DNA of 64,000 nucleotides from Rhabditoides inermis (taxonomy: Eukaryota; Nematoda; Chromadorea; Rhabditida; Rhabditidae). A model generated the notes under the pieces. That model was not told the DNA's origin. It worked only from the letters and a program-made list of their open reading frames with translations, and did no database searches. Position 1 is the stretch's first letter, and the number at the start of each line of letters is the position of its first letter. Below are positions 1-11,747 of the stretch, piece by piece. A program made the position numbers and the translations under genes. The stretch spans positions 1 through 64,000 of the forward strand of contig CAWZYM010000298.1 of assembly GCA_963966185.1 (NCBI GenBank). The letters are read 5' to 3'.

Positions 1-300
1 GTCCAGTTTGTATTCGAAGTAGTAGTAGTTGATATGGCGTAGCGCCTCGATCTCGCCTCGGTACTCGTCGGCCGAGCCCTCGTAGTATTCCTCCGCAAAC
101 GTGCACCAGTCCGGTCTGGTCGTGCACATGCTGCACGCGTCGCGCAACCCGCTCAGCAGTGTCCGCTAAGCCGCAGCGACCTACGTACGCGTCCACGAAT
201 GCTTTGGAATGTGTCGACCCAGATCCAACACTGCGTCGAGAGCCGCGCTGATGAAATTGAACGGCGGCTCAGATAGGTCATGGCGAACCTCTGCCAGTCA
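1..300 (-). pseudogene. Truncated left-arm copy of a small Cys-containing protein gene
   Basis: This is the mirror image of 41341-41640. Read on the minus strand it encodes pieces such as EPPFNFISAALDAVLDL and AYVGRCGLADT, which resemble the gene at 43.4-44.1 kb. The pieces lie in different frames, so the copy is frameshifted in the same way as the right-arm copy. It runs off the window at base 1. The family is not recognised; no function is proposed. Confidence 0.6.
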
Positions 301-2071
301 GAATAGTGAACAGCTCTTGCGCAGTTCTTCATGAGTCGGTCGCGTCATCAGTAATCAGTTCGCCTGCATTCTTTGTCGAACATTCAATTTTTGGGGTTTC
401 GCTATTAATGTTTCGGATCAACAATAGAGCTCCATTTGGCGGTATCGCCGAGATATTTCATTCTCCTTTAGCCGTCACCCCGACACAACAAAGGCAACTT
501 TACAGCCACCAAAAATAGAAGGCGAGAATACTGATTGATTGAATGTGAGGTAATATTATGATGTTACACATCATTATGCATGTTTCAGTAGCTCACGAAG
601 AGCACAGATACGATTTTAGAACAACTGTGTATGTGTAACCAGTAACCATCGAAAGTTGAACAGACTCCATGTGCGTGGTGAATGAAATAGTCAAGTAAGA
701 ATGGATATCACAGATCACAGCCGAACCGAAAACCGTTTGTGTTCTGTCCATCTCCGATAAAGGCCAAAGACCAAAGAAAACTACTCAATTGTTCTAGTTT
801 TTCATCACCTCGAGAGCGTAAGGCTTTTTAGTTCAAAAGATCAAGTCCTTTATTCGAGAGTTGATAACATTATAGAGAAGGACGCTCCATACAAGGCGGA
901 AGGCCGGAGGGGAGCAGGTGAGATACGAGTATCCAGGAGAAGGGAGGATAGGATGAGGCGCTCTCCAATAACATTCTCCCGCAGCTGTGAATTAGTAAAG
1001 CGTGTGACTTATAAAGTAGTCATTCGCTTCTTTCAAGACATTTCACTGTATACTCACTGTAGAACGCAACATGTGGTGTGGTGAGACAAAGCGTGCGTGA
1101 GTATATTGTGCACCGTCCATCCAAAACTCAAAAAAGGAAAAGGAACCATTATAATGATATTTCATGAAATGAGGAAACCATGTGGGTATTTTTGTTATGC
1201 CGTCTTGTTTGTAGTACCACTATGTAAATGTATTTTCCTTGTAATATTCAAATGAACTGCAAATAGCGGCAGAGGGGTGGGAAGCCGGCTGCGAATGCAA
1301 GAACAGCCTAGTTCCCCTATCGATCGCCCACTTGCAAGAACATAAAACACTCGGCGATGGTTGTTGTTTGTTTACAAGTTATAACCAACCACACTCGTTT
1401 CGAAATTGAAGTGAGCTGAGAGTGAGGCGCGTATGGTGAAATGACATGAGTCATGAGACCATGATGACATGTCCACAGTTTCACTGCTGCATTCAGTCAG
1501 TCCGTTTTGTGTGTGTTATCATTGGTCCACGGGCAGTGTGAGAGTGAGAAAGAGCCGCTATCACTCACTGCACTCATTCCACTCTTCTATTGTGGACGAG
1601 ACAACGGACCACGCATTGATCGTGACCTCCTTTGAAGGCTGAGTGAACACGAAACGAAACTCTCAACGTGTTGTTTGTGTACACGGTTGCATCCTGCTAT
1701 ATCTGTCTACGCATATCCGCTCTAGTGATCCAGGCACAGAGCGTGGAATAGCAGCCAAGTCGCCTTGGATTATCCGTTTTCCCTCGGCTGATTACCGTGC
1801 AGCGGCAGTCGCGGGCGGCGGCCGCGCGCGGCCAAAGTGTGTGCGAGATGTGTGCGCCGCCGGGCGCTGCGCCCTCTCCAATCGCCGCGCTCTCGCCGCG
1901 GAGCGGGAAAACACGTCGCCTGAATCACTCGATAGCTCGTCGCATCGCCGCCCCGCAACTTTCGCGTCTTGTTTCTCGTCTCGCACTTTGTGTTTTGTTG
2001 TGGATTTTTGAAGATGGCTGCGGGTCGATATCATAAAGGCGGCCACACAGTCGTTTTGCAGACGCGTAGCG
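301..2071. other. Upstream region of the left Scm gene
   Basis: No convincing gene is seen. About 306-520 resembles the upstream part of the 44-kb paralogue (shared TTCTTTGTCGAACATTC and ATCAACAATAGAG), so it is probably the 5' flank of the decayed gene at 1-300. The last 280 bases before the Scm start are GC- and CpG-rich (about 1790-1960), as expected of a promoter or 5' UTR of a broadly expressed gene. The mirror copy is 39557-41340. Confidence 0.5.
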
Positions 2072-4941
2072 ATGAGCGAGGCTGCCGAGGGCGCGGAGAG
2101 GACCGTATCCTCTGCGTCGGGAGACGTGCCCATGGACCCGCATCAGGCCGCCACCCCTAAGCCTACCGACGCCGCCGGGGAGAACAAGAAGGTGGGCAGA
2201 GGGGGAGAAACTGGACCTCAGTGACTACGCTACCGTTCAGGATACGTCGACGCCGCCGGTAGTCGCGCGGGCCGCGGGCGTGAAGCGCGTCTCGAGGTCG
2301 TCGACTCCCGCCGGAACCATCAAGAAGGAGGTGAACCTCGTCAAGCAGATGGTCGCCTCGGCCGCCCCCGCTCCCACCCCCTTCAACTGGGCAGCGTGAG
2401 TGTGGTGCACGTCGTCTGCACCTCTTCATCTTAACGTCGTCTTTAGTTATCTGGAAGAGACGGGCGCAGTGGCGGCTCCCCGCGAGTGCTTCTTCCAACC
2501 GGCCACAGAACCAGAGAATCTCTTCGAAGTCGGCAAGAAGCTCATGATCAACGATCCGCGGGGTGAGCGATTTCGTAACCGTTTCGAAATTTTATTATTG
2601 ACTGATCAAATGTAATTCTTACAAAAAAGTTGAAGTAAATAAATATATAACACAAGTAAATACAAGTGAAGTTTTATGAAGCGAGCGGGGGAGGGCAATT
2701 TCACAGTAGCGATTGATTGGTTATCGATCGATCAGTATCGATTGCAGGCGGCGAGGAGCTGATGTGTCTGGGGACAGTGATTCAGGTGTACAAGATGTGG
2801 ATGTGCGTGCGCCTCGATGGCACTGACAACATGAACGATCGCTGGATCACGTGCGACGACCTCTCCATCAAGCCCATCCTGTGAGTGGCAAGGGAGGGAT
2901 TATCGATTTTTGCTTTTACCTAAGCCCACTTCGAAATGGCACTACAAAAGTGGAAATTAGGGAAAAATAGTTTATGTATTGATACCTCTGTAGTATGGTT
3001 GAGATGATCGATACTCACTCATGTCAGCCACATTCTTGCCTCAAATCTCGCTGTTGGTGTCGACATTGGCAAAATGCAATCAGCATTCCATCATAAATCA
3101 TTGCATGATGTCGGAAGTATACGAATAAGTCTGACACGTTTTCGTTCACAGAATGACCCGCGAGTCTCGTGCGGAGCTGAACCCGCCGGTCGGCTACCTC
3201 CACTCACTCTCCTCCTTCCACAAATGGATCGATAACAGGTAGGCACACTCATTCCATATTTACCTACTCTTTTCCGTCACTTTCTTCTGTGGTGCTTTTC
3301 TCACTATCGTACTAACAACTGACATCGCATGTTCAGCATCCGCACTGGCGACGATGGCGAGCCGCGGTGCGCGCCTGAACACTGGTTTAAGCCGGTCAGT
3401 ATCGATTGGTTATTGATTGATTAATCGACTATTGATTCAGATCTCCACCTCGCTCCGGCCGCGCAAGTGTCTGTGGGAGGTTGGCATGAAGTGCGAGGCG
3501 GTCGATGTCAAGAACTTCTCCGGTGCAATGTCACCCGCCACCATAGTCAACGTGCGTGGCATTATTGATTGATTTTCAAGTTGTGTATTGATTTGATTTG
3601 GGTTATTTAGTCGATTTGTTTGTAGGTTGACAAGCCAAATCGAATGATCACGATCAACTTTGACGGCTGGAGCAGCGCCTACGATGTCAAGGTACCGTGT
3701 GAGGGCATGGTATTTTGAAAAAGTAACCGTACTTACGGTACGATTATGGATGTACTGTGTATTGACCGTTCTACCGTACTCAAAAGTTTTCGTTGCAGGA
3801 GCCGTACGACTCTCGCGCGCTGTTCCCGATCGGCTGGTCGGAGATGATCGGCGTCTCCATGACTCCGCCCAAGAAGGGCGGCAAGGGTGCGTATTGATTG
3901 ATTATCGATTGATCTTAATGAATATGTATTCATTGATCAGGATGAGGTGATCTTATTGATTCATTGATCGACGTATATAGGCAAGGCAGCGCGCACGCTG
4001 GCGGCTGCGATGACGAAACGAGCGCTGACCATGCCCAGCCCTACTTCGACGATGGTGTACAAGAAGCCGGCGGCCACGCCCCCGCCAGCAGCTCCAGCGG
4101 TACGCGCCACTTCACTCAATGATAGTAGGAAGGAAGGGAACATGGTTGGCTACTCACGGTTTTAACAAAATATGAGGGTGCTTCTCCAATCAAAAGCTTT
4201 CACTCGCGCGTTGTCAGTAAACCGCCGACGAACCGCCTATTTCCTGTGCAGGATATGTTTCACGGGAATCGGAGTCGCGTAGAAGTGTGTGGAGCGTGTG
4301 CCTTGCAGTCCGTCTCGGTCTCTCCCGCCTCCTCCCTCCCCTCCCCCGCTCACTTCGCTCCCCGCTCCCGCAACGCTCCCTCCCCGCAGACCATGCAGAA
4401 CGTGCAGCGACTACTCCAGCAGGGACACAACCAAATACTACAGGTGAGTACGTATCTGCACCTTTCTGTTTGGTTATCTGTATGTGTCAGAGATAGTAAC
4501 ACCTTTAGCCAAATGATAGAGGAAATGTGTAGTGGGTGATGTGACTGGACTGAGACGTGTGTTTTCAGAGGGAGCGTCAGGCTGCGGCAGCTGCTGCGGT
4601 CGCCACCGGACACAGGCAATCGAAAGAGGGCTCGCCGCACTCAACGGTCCGTTCTGGTTTCATATTCCTTCACTTTCCGAGCGCGTCTCGTTTTCCTTCG
4701 TCTGATTTCCATGTGGTGTGTGAGCACTGTGTCCCTTGTGAGCGCTGTGCGAAGTTTTTTTTTGTATTCAAACTGTGATTAAAAAAAGATAGTGACATCA
4801 TTCACTGTTTCTGTTGTTCAGCGTTCCGTGTCCTCCAGCGGCAGTGTGTCGACGGCAGGAAGTGCGCGAAAGAGACTCGCAGAGGGGCCGGTGAGGAGAG
4901 AGAGAGAGGGAGAGAGAGGGAGAGGAGAGCGAGAGAGAGAG

Positions 4942-4983
<42 letters not shown>

Positions 4984-6891
4984 GAGGGAGCAGAGAAGGA
5001 GAGAGTCGTCTTCAGGACTCCACCCCCCTCGTCTCGCAGAAGCTGCCCCGATCGGCGATGAGCGTCAAAGAAGAGGAAGTAAGGGTTTGTGCTTGACGAA
5101 CTCCAAGAAACGTATTTGTGTTCGTCTGAGAAATACATTGGCGAATGAACAGAAAACATTGAGACATATATGAGATATCAAAAGACAAAAGAGGCGAAAC
5201 ATTAAAAAATACGACAGACTGAGAGAGAGAGATAGAGAAAGATGGAGAGAGGGGGGGGGGGTGAGAGAGGGAGAGATGGATGTTGGTCGCAGGTCTCCTC
5301 TCCCGTCGTGCCCCCCATGAAGGTCCCCGCGATGAGACAGCAACGCGCGGCCGTCGCGCCACAGGCCAGGGTGAGTGCGGGGGTGTGTTCCATCAGTCGG
5401 ATCTTACACACCGTCTCTTCTCCGCTCTTCTTTTCGACGACTTCACGTGGTTGTGGTGAGCTCTTGAAACGTGCGAAGTAGCAGAAATATAGTCACTGCA
5501 CCCGGGATATCGGCGTACTCGCCGAAACCGGGATTCTGTTTCTTCTTCACTTGAACTACTCTCTGCTTTGTCAGTTCCTCATTGTTTTTGCAGCCCCCGG
5601 CTACCCACGTGTCTTCATGCGTGGAGGACTGCATTCTCTCCTGCGACGAGAGCCGACCCATCGACCAGAGACAGCGTCAGTCCGCCATTTCTCCTTAAAT
5701 CCATAGATTGTTTTTTTGGTAGTCTGCGGGTAGCATCCCATTATTGTGAACATTTAAGACTAGCATTCGAGTGAATGGATGAAACGTGATTTTAGTGAAA
5801 ATCGAGACCATAATACTTGCCATACTTTTAACGCTAGTCACCCCCGCACATTCACCTTCTAACTGTTTTATTTTACACACTCTGCAGTTGTGGTGCACAT
5901 TTCTCCTCACTGTCGCGCGGGCAGTGTGCTCGACTCGGGTCGACTCGGCCGACTGCCCAAACTGCTCGGACCCGGCGCCCTCCATCACACGTTCAGGTGG
6001 GGAAGTCTTGTCTTCTTCATTTTTTCAGCTATCAATGATCCATGTTCCTTTGCGCTTTTTGTCCGTTTCCTGTTGACTGTGCGCGAAAGGGTTTGATGTC
6101 TGGCGATTTCGCAATGCGGTGTGTTTGCAGGGAGGCGGTTCAGCTGCTGATCAACGCGGCTGTGGACCAGCAGCACGCAATGCGATTAGTGGAGGCGACG
6201 ACCAAGCCACCGGCCGCCCTCGCTGTCACTGGTCGGTAGATGTACAGCACATAGCCATTCCGTTCCATATGCCCACGGCCCGGATAGTTGCACAGTCGAG
6301 AGCGGTCAGGCCCACGACCGCACCTCACACACGCGACGCTGTGCTCTTGCGAAATTTCCAGCAAGCGGTTGAGCGCCATAATTTCTCGCTTGAAATCGCT
6401 ACGCGCTCATTCACATGCGGGCAGCCTGCGCGCCAGCCGCTCTCTCTGTGAGGCGCGCTGTGCAACTATCCGGGCCGTGATGCCATATCACTCCTTCGCC
6501 ACTAGGCATCATCATTAGACAGCCAAACAACGACTTCACTATTCAGCGGACGTGAACGGCTTCACGAAGGTGCGCTACATCCCGGTGGTCCGAAACACGG
6601 AGACTGCCTGGTACTACCTCAGGAGCTACATGCGCAGGGTGCGTTGCGTCCAGATCTCTTTTTTTTGTTTTGACAATTGAACTTATGACACGAGTCATGA
6701 GTCGTGATTTTCAACCAAGTTTTTTTGCAGTTGGGAGTGTGCGAGAACCTGTACAGCGAGAAGCGGATGGCGTGTCCCAAGTGCCCCGCCGTCAAGTGTC
6801 AGTCCCCCCCTCTCTCTCTCTCTCTCTCTTCCCCCCTCTCTCTCTATCCCCCTCTCCCGCTTCCCCTCTCTCTCCCTCTCTCTCCATCCCC

Positions 6892-6948
<57 letters not shown>

Positions 6949-7694
6949 TCACTATTAAGTAGCAGTCAGTCTCTTCGAAACGCCTTCGTAACTGACTTCA
7001 AAACGTCTTCGAAACACGACCCAATAGCGTTTTTCGAAAGCATTTTGAAGGGGCTGTTTCGAAGAGACTGACCGATCCTTTAAAGTAGCGGTCAGTCTCT
7101 TCGAAATGCCTTCGCAACTGATTTCGAAACGTCTTCGAAAAACGATCCAATAGCGTGTTTCGAAGGCGTTTTGAAGGAGCTGTTTCGAAGTGACTGACCA
7201 CACCTTTACATTTGATGTGGAATGGAGTTGTGGCTGGAGCGAATAGTGTAGAACATTCCGTTCAGTGATGTCCGGTCCCTCCTCGCTCGACTCTCCCCCA
7301 CCCGTGTCCTCCTGGTCGATTGATAAGGTGTGCGAGGAGATGGGCAGGACCTTCCCCGCCGAGATCGTCAACAAGTTCAGGGACAACGTGGGTGATCCCC
7401 GGGTGTAGTTTATAGTTTTGTTATCCCTGTTTTCGTGATACGGGAATAGAGAGGCGTATAGAGTTTCCCCCAGTTTCACGGTACGTCAATTTCTCGGTCG
7501 ATTGAGAAGATGAAGAGAAAAGACGTTTAGAAAGTATTTGACTGTGAAAGAGGGAATAAAAAGTCCATGGTGATAGCTCGATTGCAGCAAATCGACGGCC
7601 GGGCGCTGTTGCTGCTGAAGACGGAACTGCTCATGAAACACCTCGACATGCCCTTCGGACCCGCCCTCAACGTGGGTGGTCCAGTGACGTCATC

Positions 7695-7753
<59 letters not shown>

Positions 7754-7857
7754 TATCATATCCTTCGTAAACGTCAATATTTCAGGTCGTCGGTTTTGTG
7801 GAAGCGGCAAAGAAGAAATCTGGCGAGAAAGGCGAGGAAGTGCAGTTTGCGCCCTAA
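2072..7857 (+). CDS. Scm: Sex comb on midleg (Scm) homologue, Polycomb-group protein, left-arm copy
   Basis: By my splicing this is 23 exons and 753 codons, beginning MSEAAEG at 2072 and ending TAA at 7855-7857. Exons (approximate): 2072-2191, 2241-2395, 2447-2562, 2748-2880, 3152-3238, 3337-3394, 3441-3551, 3626-3691, 3799-3886, 3981-4099, 4252-4443, 4569-4646, 4822-4890, 5016-5078, 5293-5370, 5594-5675, 5888-5996, 6131-6231, 6547-6638, 6731-6797, 7266-7387, 7588-7671, 7786-7857. Two MBT repeats come first (FNWAAYLEETGAVAAPRECF; later FDGWSSAYD and LFPIGW), then a low-complexity linker, a SLED domain (LPKLLGPGAL, then VRYIPVVRNTETAWYYL) and a C-terminal SAM domain (WSIDKVCEEM...IDGRALLLLKTELLMKHL). 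MBT-MBT-SLED-SAM is the Scm/SCMH1/SCML2 layout and the length is usual; SFMBT proteins have four MBT repeats. The family binds methyl-lysine and bridges PRC1 and PRC2 in the nucleus. The reading frame is intact through all 23 exons. Confidence 0.92.
4885..4985. repeat. GA microsatellite in an Scm intron
   Basis: An imperfect (GA)n run lies directly after the donor site of exon 13. The right-arm counterpart near 36.6-36.72 kb is much altered in length and phase, so this tract is one of the places where the arms have diverged. A second short GA/G run is at 5220-5277. Confidence 0.9.
6274..6479. mobile_element. 206-bp inverted-repeat element (MITE) in the Scm SLED intron
   Basis: The terminal inverted repeats begin CACGGCCCGGATAGTTGCAC and end with the reverse complement. 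The element is flanked on both sides by ATGCC (6269-6273 and 6480-6484), a 5-bp target-site duplication. There is no coding capacity. It sits between the two halves of the SLED coding sequence and is also present in the right arm, so it predates the arm duplication. CAC...GTG ends with a 5-bp duplication recall Transib-type transposons, but the family is not established. Confidence 0.8.
6800..6942. repeat. CT microsatellite in an Scm intron
   Basis: A (CT)n tract with CCCCTC interruptions follows the donor site of exon 20. Its right-arm counterpart (about 34,763-34,908) differs in length and interruption pattern. Confidence 0.9.
6965..7199. repeat. Two tandem hairpin units of about 110 bp, rich in TTCGAA
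   Basis: Each unit starts GTCAGTCTCTTCGAAA and ends with the near reverse complement (TTCGAAGAGACTGACC), so each can fold into a long hairpin. Period is 126 bp (starts 6965 and 7091), including a shared TTAAGTAGC-like spacer. TTCGAA recurs through both units. The right arm has a single unit at about 34,632-34,740. It lies in the intron before the SAM-domain exons. Confidence 0.85.
7693..7750. repeat. CT microsatellite in the last Scm intron
   Basis: Nearly pure (CT)n. The right-arm equivalent is (GA)n at about 34,091-34,137 and is shorter, accounting for about 10 bp of arm length difference. Confidence 0.9.
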
Positions 7858-8490
7858 AGCTCCGCCCACCAACGCCCCGCCCACTCTCACACCGCCCAAG
7901 TATTTTGCATGTTCTCCTTCCAGATATTTCTACCAGTTTGTACATAATACGCATCATCGTTCATCTCCCCTCCCAACCTCCCATTCCCGCACACAGAGTT
8001 CCCCTCACATGTTGTTGTCACTGCTAGATAGTTTGTTCTCCCCTTCCCTCTCTTCCCTCTCTCTTCGTCCGTTGTTTTAGACTACGATTGTACCACTCGC
8101 TCTACAGACGAGCAATCTTCACATGCAGTTGTTATTAATAAATAGTTGTTTTGAAAGTATAGCTTTTCAGATCATTGGATTGATCGAACGATCTCTTCTT
8201 TCTCACAGAGTTTGCACTATTTGGAACCAGCTATAGAGTAGAGCCAAGAACCACCAACCATCATCGTTTGCGAAGAAATCTCAAAACTCACACTTTCAAA
8301 GATGCATTTTTGTTAATTCATCGCTCACATGAATGCCCTTACTTGCCGATCAAAATCATTAACATTATTACATTTGATTACATGCATTAGAAGACCTTGA
8401 AGTTCGCCCAAATTGAGGGATGTGTTTATACTTTATGCAGTATCGTGAGTGCGTGAGTTTAAATCTTAAATACTTCTACATTAATGGTAT
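7858..8490 (+). other. Scm 3' flank with poly(A) signal
   Basis: AATAAA at 8137-8142, about 280 nt after the stop codon, is a plausible polyadenylation signal and is conserved in the right arm. No gene is seen in the rest. The stretch ends with AATGGTAT at 8483-8490, the target-site duplication of the following insertion. Confidence 0.55.
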
Positions 8491-9011
8491 ACAGCTAGTG
8501 GTTGCGTTGGGCAAGCCAATTCTCAGTCCATCGAGGCCCTTCTCGACTAACAGCGGGAAAGAGACATGTGACTGCCTACACGGTTTGGGATGGGATCAAT
8601 GGGGTGGAGTTTCGTGACAGTCTAGCTAGCCAATGTTCTGCGAAGTATGCCGAAGCCGTAGCCTGTGTGGTCATACTTGCATAACCGAGAGTTTCAGCAC
8701 CGAGGTGTCCGGAACACTCGAGGTCTTGCGAGATGGCTGGAGCCGGGAAGACCAAGAGAGCTAATTCGAGCAGCCAACTTTTGACAGGGTAGGACAAGTG
8801 TTTGTGGGAGTGTATGGAAACTTCAGGGGTTAGATATGGGTAAAAACAGAGGTCTTGGTGTGACATGTTGCAATTACCCACCCCCCTCAGCCCAACGTTC
8901 CCTCACAAGTAATGAGCAACGTTTACCTGGCTTTGGCCAGTATTGCCTTCACTTGATCGGGTATAAGGTCAATTTCATGAACAATCCGTGATTTCTAGTG
9001 CAGGGGACGGG

Positions 9012-11747
9012 TTATTGATCCCGGTCCTTGTACAAAGAAACCATCTGCATAACCTTTCCACTGAGTTTTCCATTCGGGGGTCGGTAATCCTTGCCCAGTA
9101 CGTGTATCCAGAATATTATTTTACTGAATAGTAGTACTTTTCCTTGGATGTCTCTTATCACTTGCCTCCATCTCGATTTGGAGATGCCCAGTGCACGAAG
9201 CGCTTCATCGTTTGGTGTGTACCAATCTCCGAAGGAGCTAACGATGAGAGGTACAACCTTTGCGGTCCAGCCTCTGTCTCGATAGCTCTGCGCGAGAGGC
9301 TCATATTTTCGAGTCTTCTCTGCCGCAGCTTCTTCTAGTGCTTTCACCCCTCTGCCGAAAGTTACTCGGAAGTCACAGATCACTAGGTCCTTGTTCCGCG
9401 TATCTTTCAGTAGAAGATCCGGTTTAAGCATAGTGCCTCCGAGGGATTCTGAACCCTCGATACCAATATGCTTACCCTCATTCACCTGCTCCGCCTTGAC
9501 TGCTGATACGATTATATCTTGTATGGAGTCATGGCGGAGTGTGAAACCCCTAGCAAGGTGAGTCGAGCACGAGTTCAGAATGTGGTGTAAATATTCCACG
9601 TCCTGCCCACAACGCCGGCATAGCTTAGTGGCGGAATTATCGGAGACGCAATTGGTTGTCGCCGACGCCGCAGATTTTCTCTGCTTTGTAAGGTTCAACC
9701 TCGCACCGTTCGCCGGAAGTATGTCCAACATTGCCTTGTGTCGCCACACAAGAGTGCTCTCGGAGCATGCAGTCTTATGAGGTTTCAGAATAGCAGGGTT
9801 GCGTTTGTCCGCTGCAAAAACTTCAAAAGGCTGCTTCAAGCGACGATAATCGGATCCCGTTTCACGGTTGCCGTTTGTCATCGCCCAGGTATAGTAGGAG
9901 GACATTGCCCGTGTCAGAGTTCTCCCCAGCTTCCACTTGTTTTCCCAAGTTATCCGCTGTACTCTATCCTCGGGGGTAGCCTGGGTTTCCACCAGGATAC
10001 CGGTCTTTCCTGGTTCTACCTTGACTTCAATGTGGTGTAGATATTTTCGGAGGTGTCTTACGGCTTCCCGTGCCCCCTTCATTATCGTGCTTCCACCATA
10101 TGATCGCTTCTCTACCCAGCGTTGGTCGTTGAGGTAGGAAACGGCCACTTCGACCTTGTCTTCAGCTAAGAGCCGGGATTTTCCGGCCCAAGCCTCGGAG
10201 ATGTCATATAGGAAATTCCAGAAGACTTTCCTAATGTAGGGGTCCTTGCTCCACAGCAGTTTGATTGCTGTGGTGAATTGCCCTATGTACACCATGTCCT
10301 TTGGATTGCGCATGTTCAATCCAAGAGGAGAGAAAGTGTATGGCTGTGGAGCTGGCGCCGCCAAGTCGTACACCGTATTGACTGCTGCACATAGGGTCCT
10401 GCGGATATCAGCCACGGATCCCATTGTGCAGTGGTCGTTGGTGCTAAGGTAATTGAGTCTGGAGAGTACTGTTGACTTCATCAACTCAGTTAGCTGCCAC
10501 GGTTCGAGTTTCCCCTTGTGGTCAGCCACCCTTTTCAGATCGGTTTGAATCTGTTGGAGTGTCTTTTTCGGTTCATGGATATCTTTGTATCCCATAGAGA
10601 CACCCAGGTATTCATACGCCTCTCCAATGTCCAGGGTCTTAATTGCCTGGCCATTCATGAGGACGGGTTTGCTTGCGTGTTTGCCTTTCTCGATGATCAA
10701 GGCACCACACTTTTCCGGTTTGAAAATGAGATTGACACTTTTGCCGTCCTCCTCAAACCGAGTCAATTGGTTTTGCAGTTCACTGGCCTCTCTTGTTAGA
10801 ATGACCATGTCGTCTGCAAAAGCCATGAGGGTGAAATCGCAGTCGAAGATCTGGATTGGTTTCGTTCTTTTTACGTGTGAACGAATCAGCAATTCGAGCG
10901 CGATGTTGAACAAGAGCGGACTTATTGGGTCGCCTTGTTTTACACCTGCGTTGATGGGTATGGGTCTCGTGGAACCTTTTTCTGTGTTTACACGCATAAC
11001 CGCACCCTCGTAGAGATTCCGAATAATATCCCGAAACTCGATCGGAAAACCAAATGCCTTCATAGCTTCTAGTATCGCAGGGTGCGGTACTGAGCCGAAT
11101 GCGTTTGCGAGATCCAACCATGCCACACTGAGGTTTCCCTTATGTATGGACTTGGCATCTTGGATGGCTGCTCTGAGAAGTGCAATGTTCTCAGTTGTGC
11201 CCTCCGTGCTGGTAAACCCTCTCTGACCCGGGCTCGTCACTCCCTTGATGGAAGCTAGTCGCTGGGTGAGAAGAGTGGTGTACAGTTTGTAGACAACGTT
11301 CATTAGAGATATTGGCCTCCAATTATCGATGTCCATCACATCCCCTTTCTTGTGAAGGAGAGTGACATCGGTAAGTTTCCAACTTGTGGGAATTTTCTTC
11401 TCTTTCACACAAATGTTGAACACTTCCGTTAGGAAAGAGCAATCAGGATCCCTTTCTAACAGGTCACTGTATCGCAACATGTCTGGTCCGGGAGCTGTGT
11501 CTTTCTTTCCCCTCAGCGCTTTTTGTACCTCCTTTCTGGTGAATGGACGGCACAAACTATCGTAGGATATCCTCAGTTTCGGGATATTCTTTGACAGTTC
11601 TTGAATAGCGTGGAAGTCCATGTCCGGTGCAGAAGTCACTTGTCTGAAGTGCTTCTCCACCTTGTTTGGATCTATGGTGCAGGGGACACTTTCCTCTTGG
11701 AAGATTTCCTTCGTAATCGCACCCCTGAGTTTGTGGAAGTTTTGCTT
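9012..11747 (-). CDS. Retrotransposon reverse transcriptase plus REL endonuclease
   Basis: This frame opens immediately after the TGA that ends the upstream coding region, in the same frame, and continues for about 911 codons. Visible motifs in order: APGPDML and NWRPISLMNVVYKL (RT fingers), WLDLANAFGSVPH (motif A), AGVKQGDPISPLLFNIALE (motif B), FADDMVIL (catalytic motif C), then CRRCGQDVEYLHHILNSC (CCHC zinc knuckle) and KPDLLL...VICDFRVTF...KTRKYE, the PD-(D/E)XK-like core of a restriction-like endonuclease. This order is diagnostic of R2-superclade LINEs, which nick the target and copy their RNA there. No internal stop is present, so this copy looks young. Confidence 0.92.
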   Translation of the reverse strand, partial: KQNFHKLRGAITKEIFQEESVPCTIDPNKVEKHFRQVTSAPDMDFHAIQELSKNIPKLRISYDSLCRPFTRKEVQKALRGKKDTAPGPDMLRYSDLLERDPDCSFLTEVFNICVKEKKIPTSWKLTDVTLLHKKGDVMDIDNWRPISLMNVVYKLYTTLLTQRLASIKGVTSPGQRGFTSTEGTTENIALLRAAIQDAKSIHKGNLSVAWLDLANAFGSVPHPAILEAMKAFGFPIEFRDIIRNLYEGAVMRVNTEKGSTRPIPINAGVKQGDPISPLLFNIALELLIRSHVKRTKPIQIFDCDFTLMAFADDMVILTREASELQNQLTRFEEDGKSVNLIFKPEKCGALIIEKGKHASKPVLMNGQAIKTLDIGEAYEYLGVSMGYKDIHEPKKTLQQIQTDLKRVADHKGKLEPWQLTELMKSTVLSRLNYLSTNDHCTMGSVADIRRTLCAAVNTVYDLAAPAPQPYTFSPLGLNMRNPKDMVYIGQFTTAIKLLWSKDPYIRKVFWNFLYDISEAWAGKSRLLAEDKVEVAVSYLNDQRWVEKRSYGGSTIMKGAREAVRHLRKYLHHIEVKVEPGKTGILVETQATPEDRVQRITWENKWKLGRTLTRAMSSYYTWAMTNGNRETGSDYRRLKQPFEVFAADKRNPAILKPHKTACSESTLVWRHKAMLDILPANGARLNLTKQRKSAASATTNCVSDNSATKLCRRCGQDVEYLHHILNSCSTHLARGFTLRHDSIQDIIVSAVKAEQVNEGKHIGIEGSESLGGTMLKPDLLLKDTRNKDLVICDFRVTFGRGVKALEEAAAEKTRKYEPLAQSYRDRGWTAKVVPLIVSSFGDWYTPNDEALRALGISKSRWRQVIRDIQGKVLLFSKIIFWIHVLGKDYRPPNGKLSGKVMQMVSLYKDRDQ

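Noticed and set aside
1643..2160. Several overlapping open frames on both strands near the Scm start
   Set aside because: The region is GC-rich and lacks stops. The only frame supported by splicing and homology is Scm from 2072.
2072..7857. Assignment of the MBT gene to SFMBT or L(3)mbt
   Set aside because: Only two MBT repeats are present before the SLED and SAM domains; SFMBT has four, and L(3)mbt has three without SLED.
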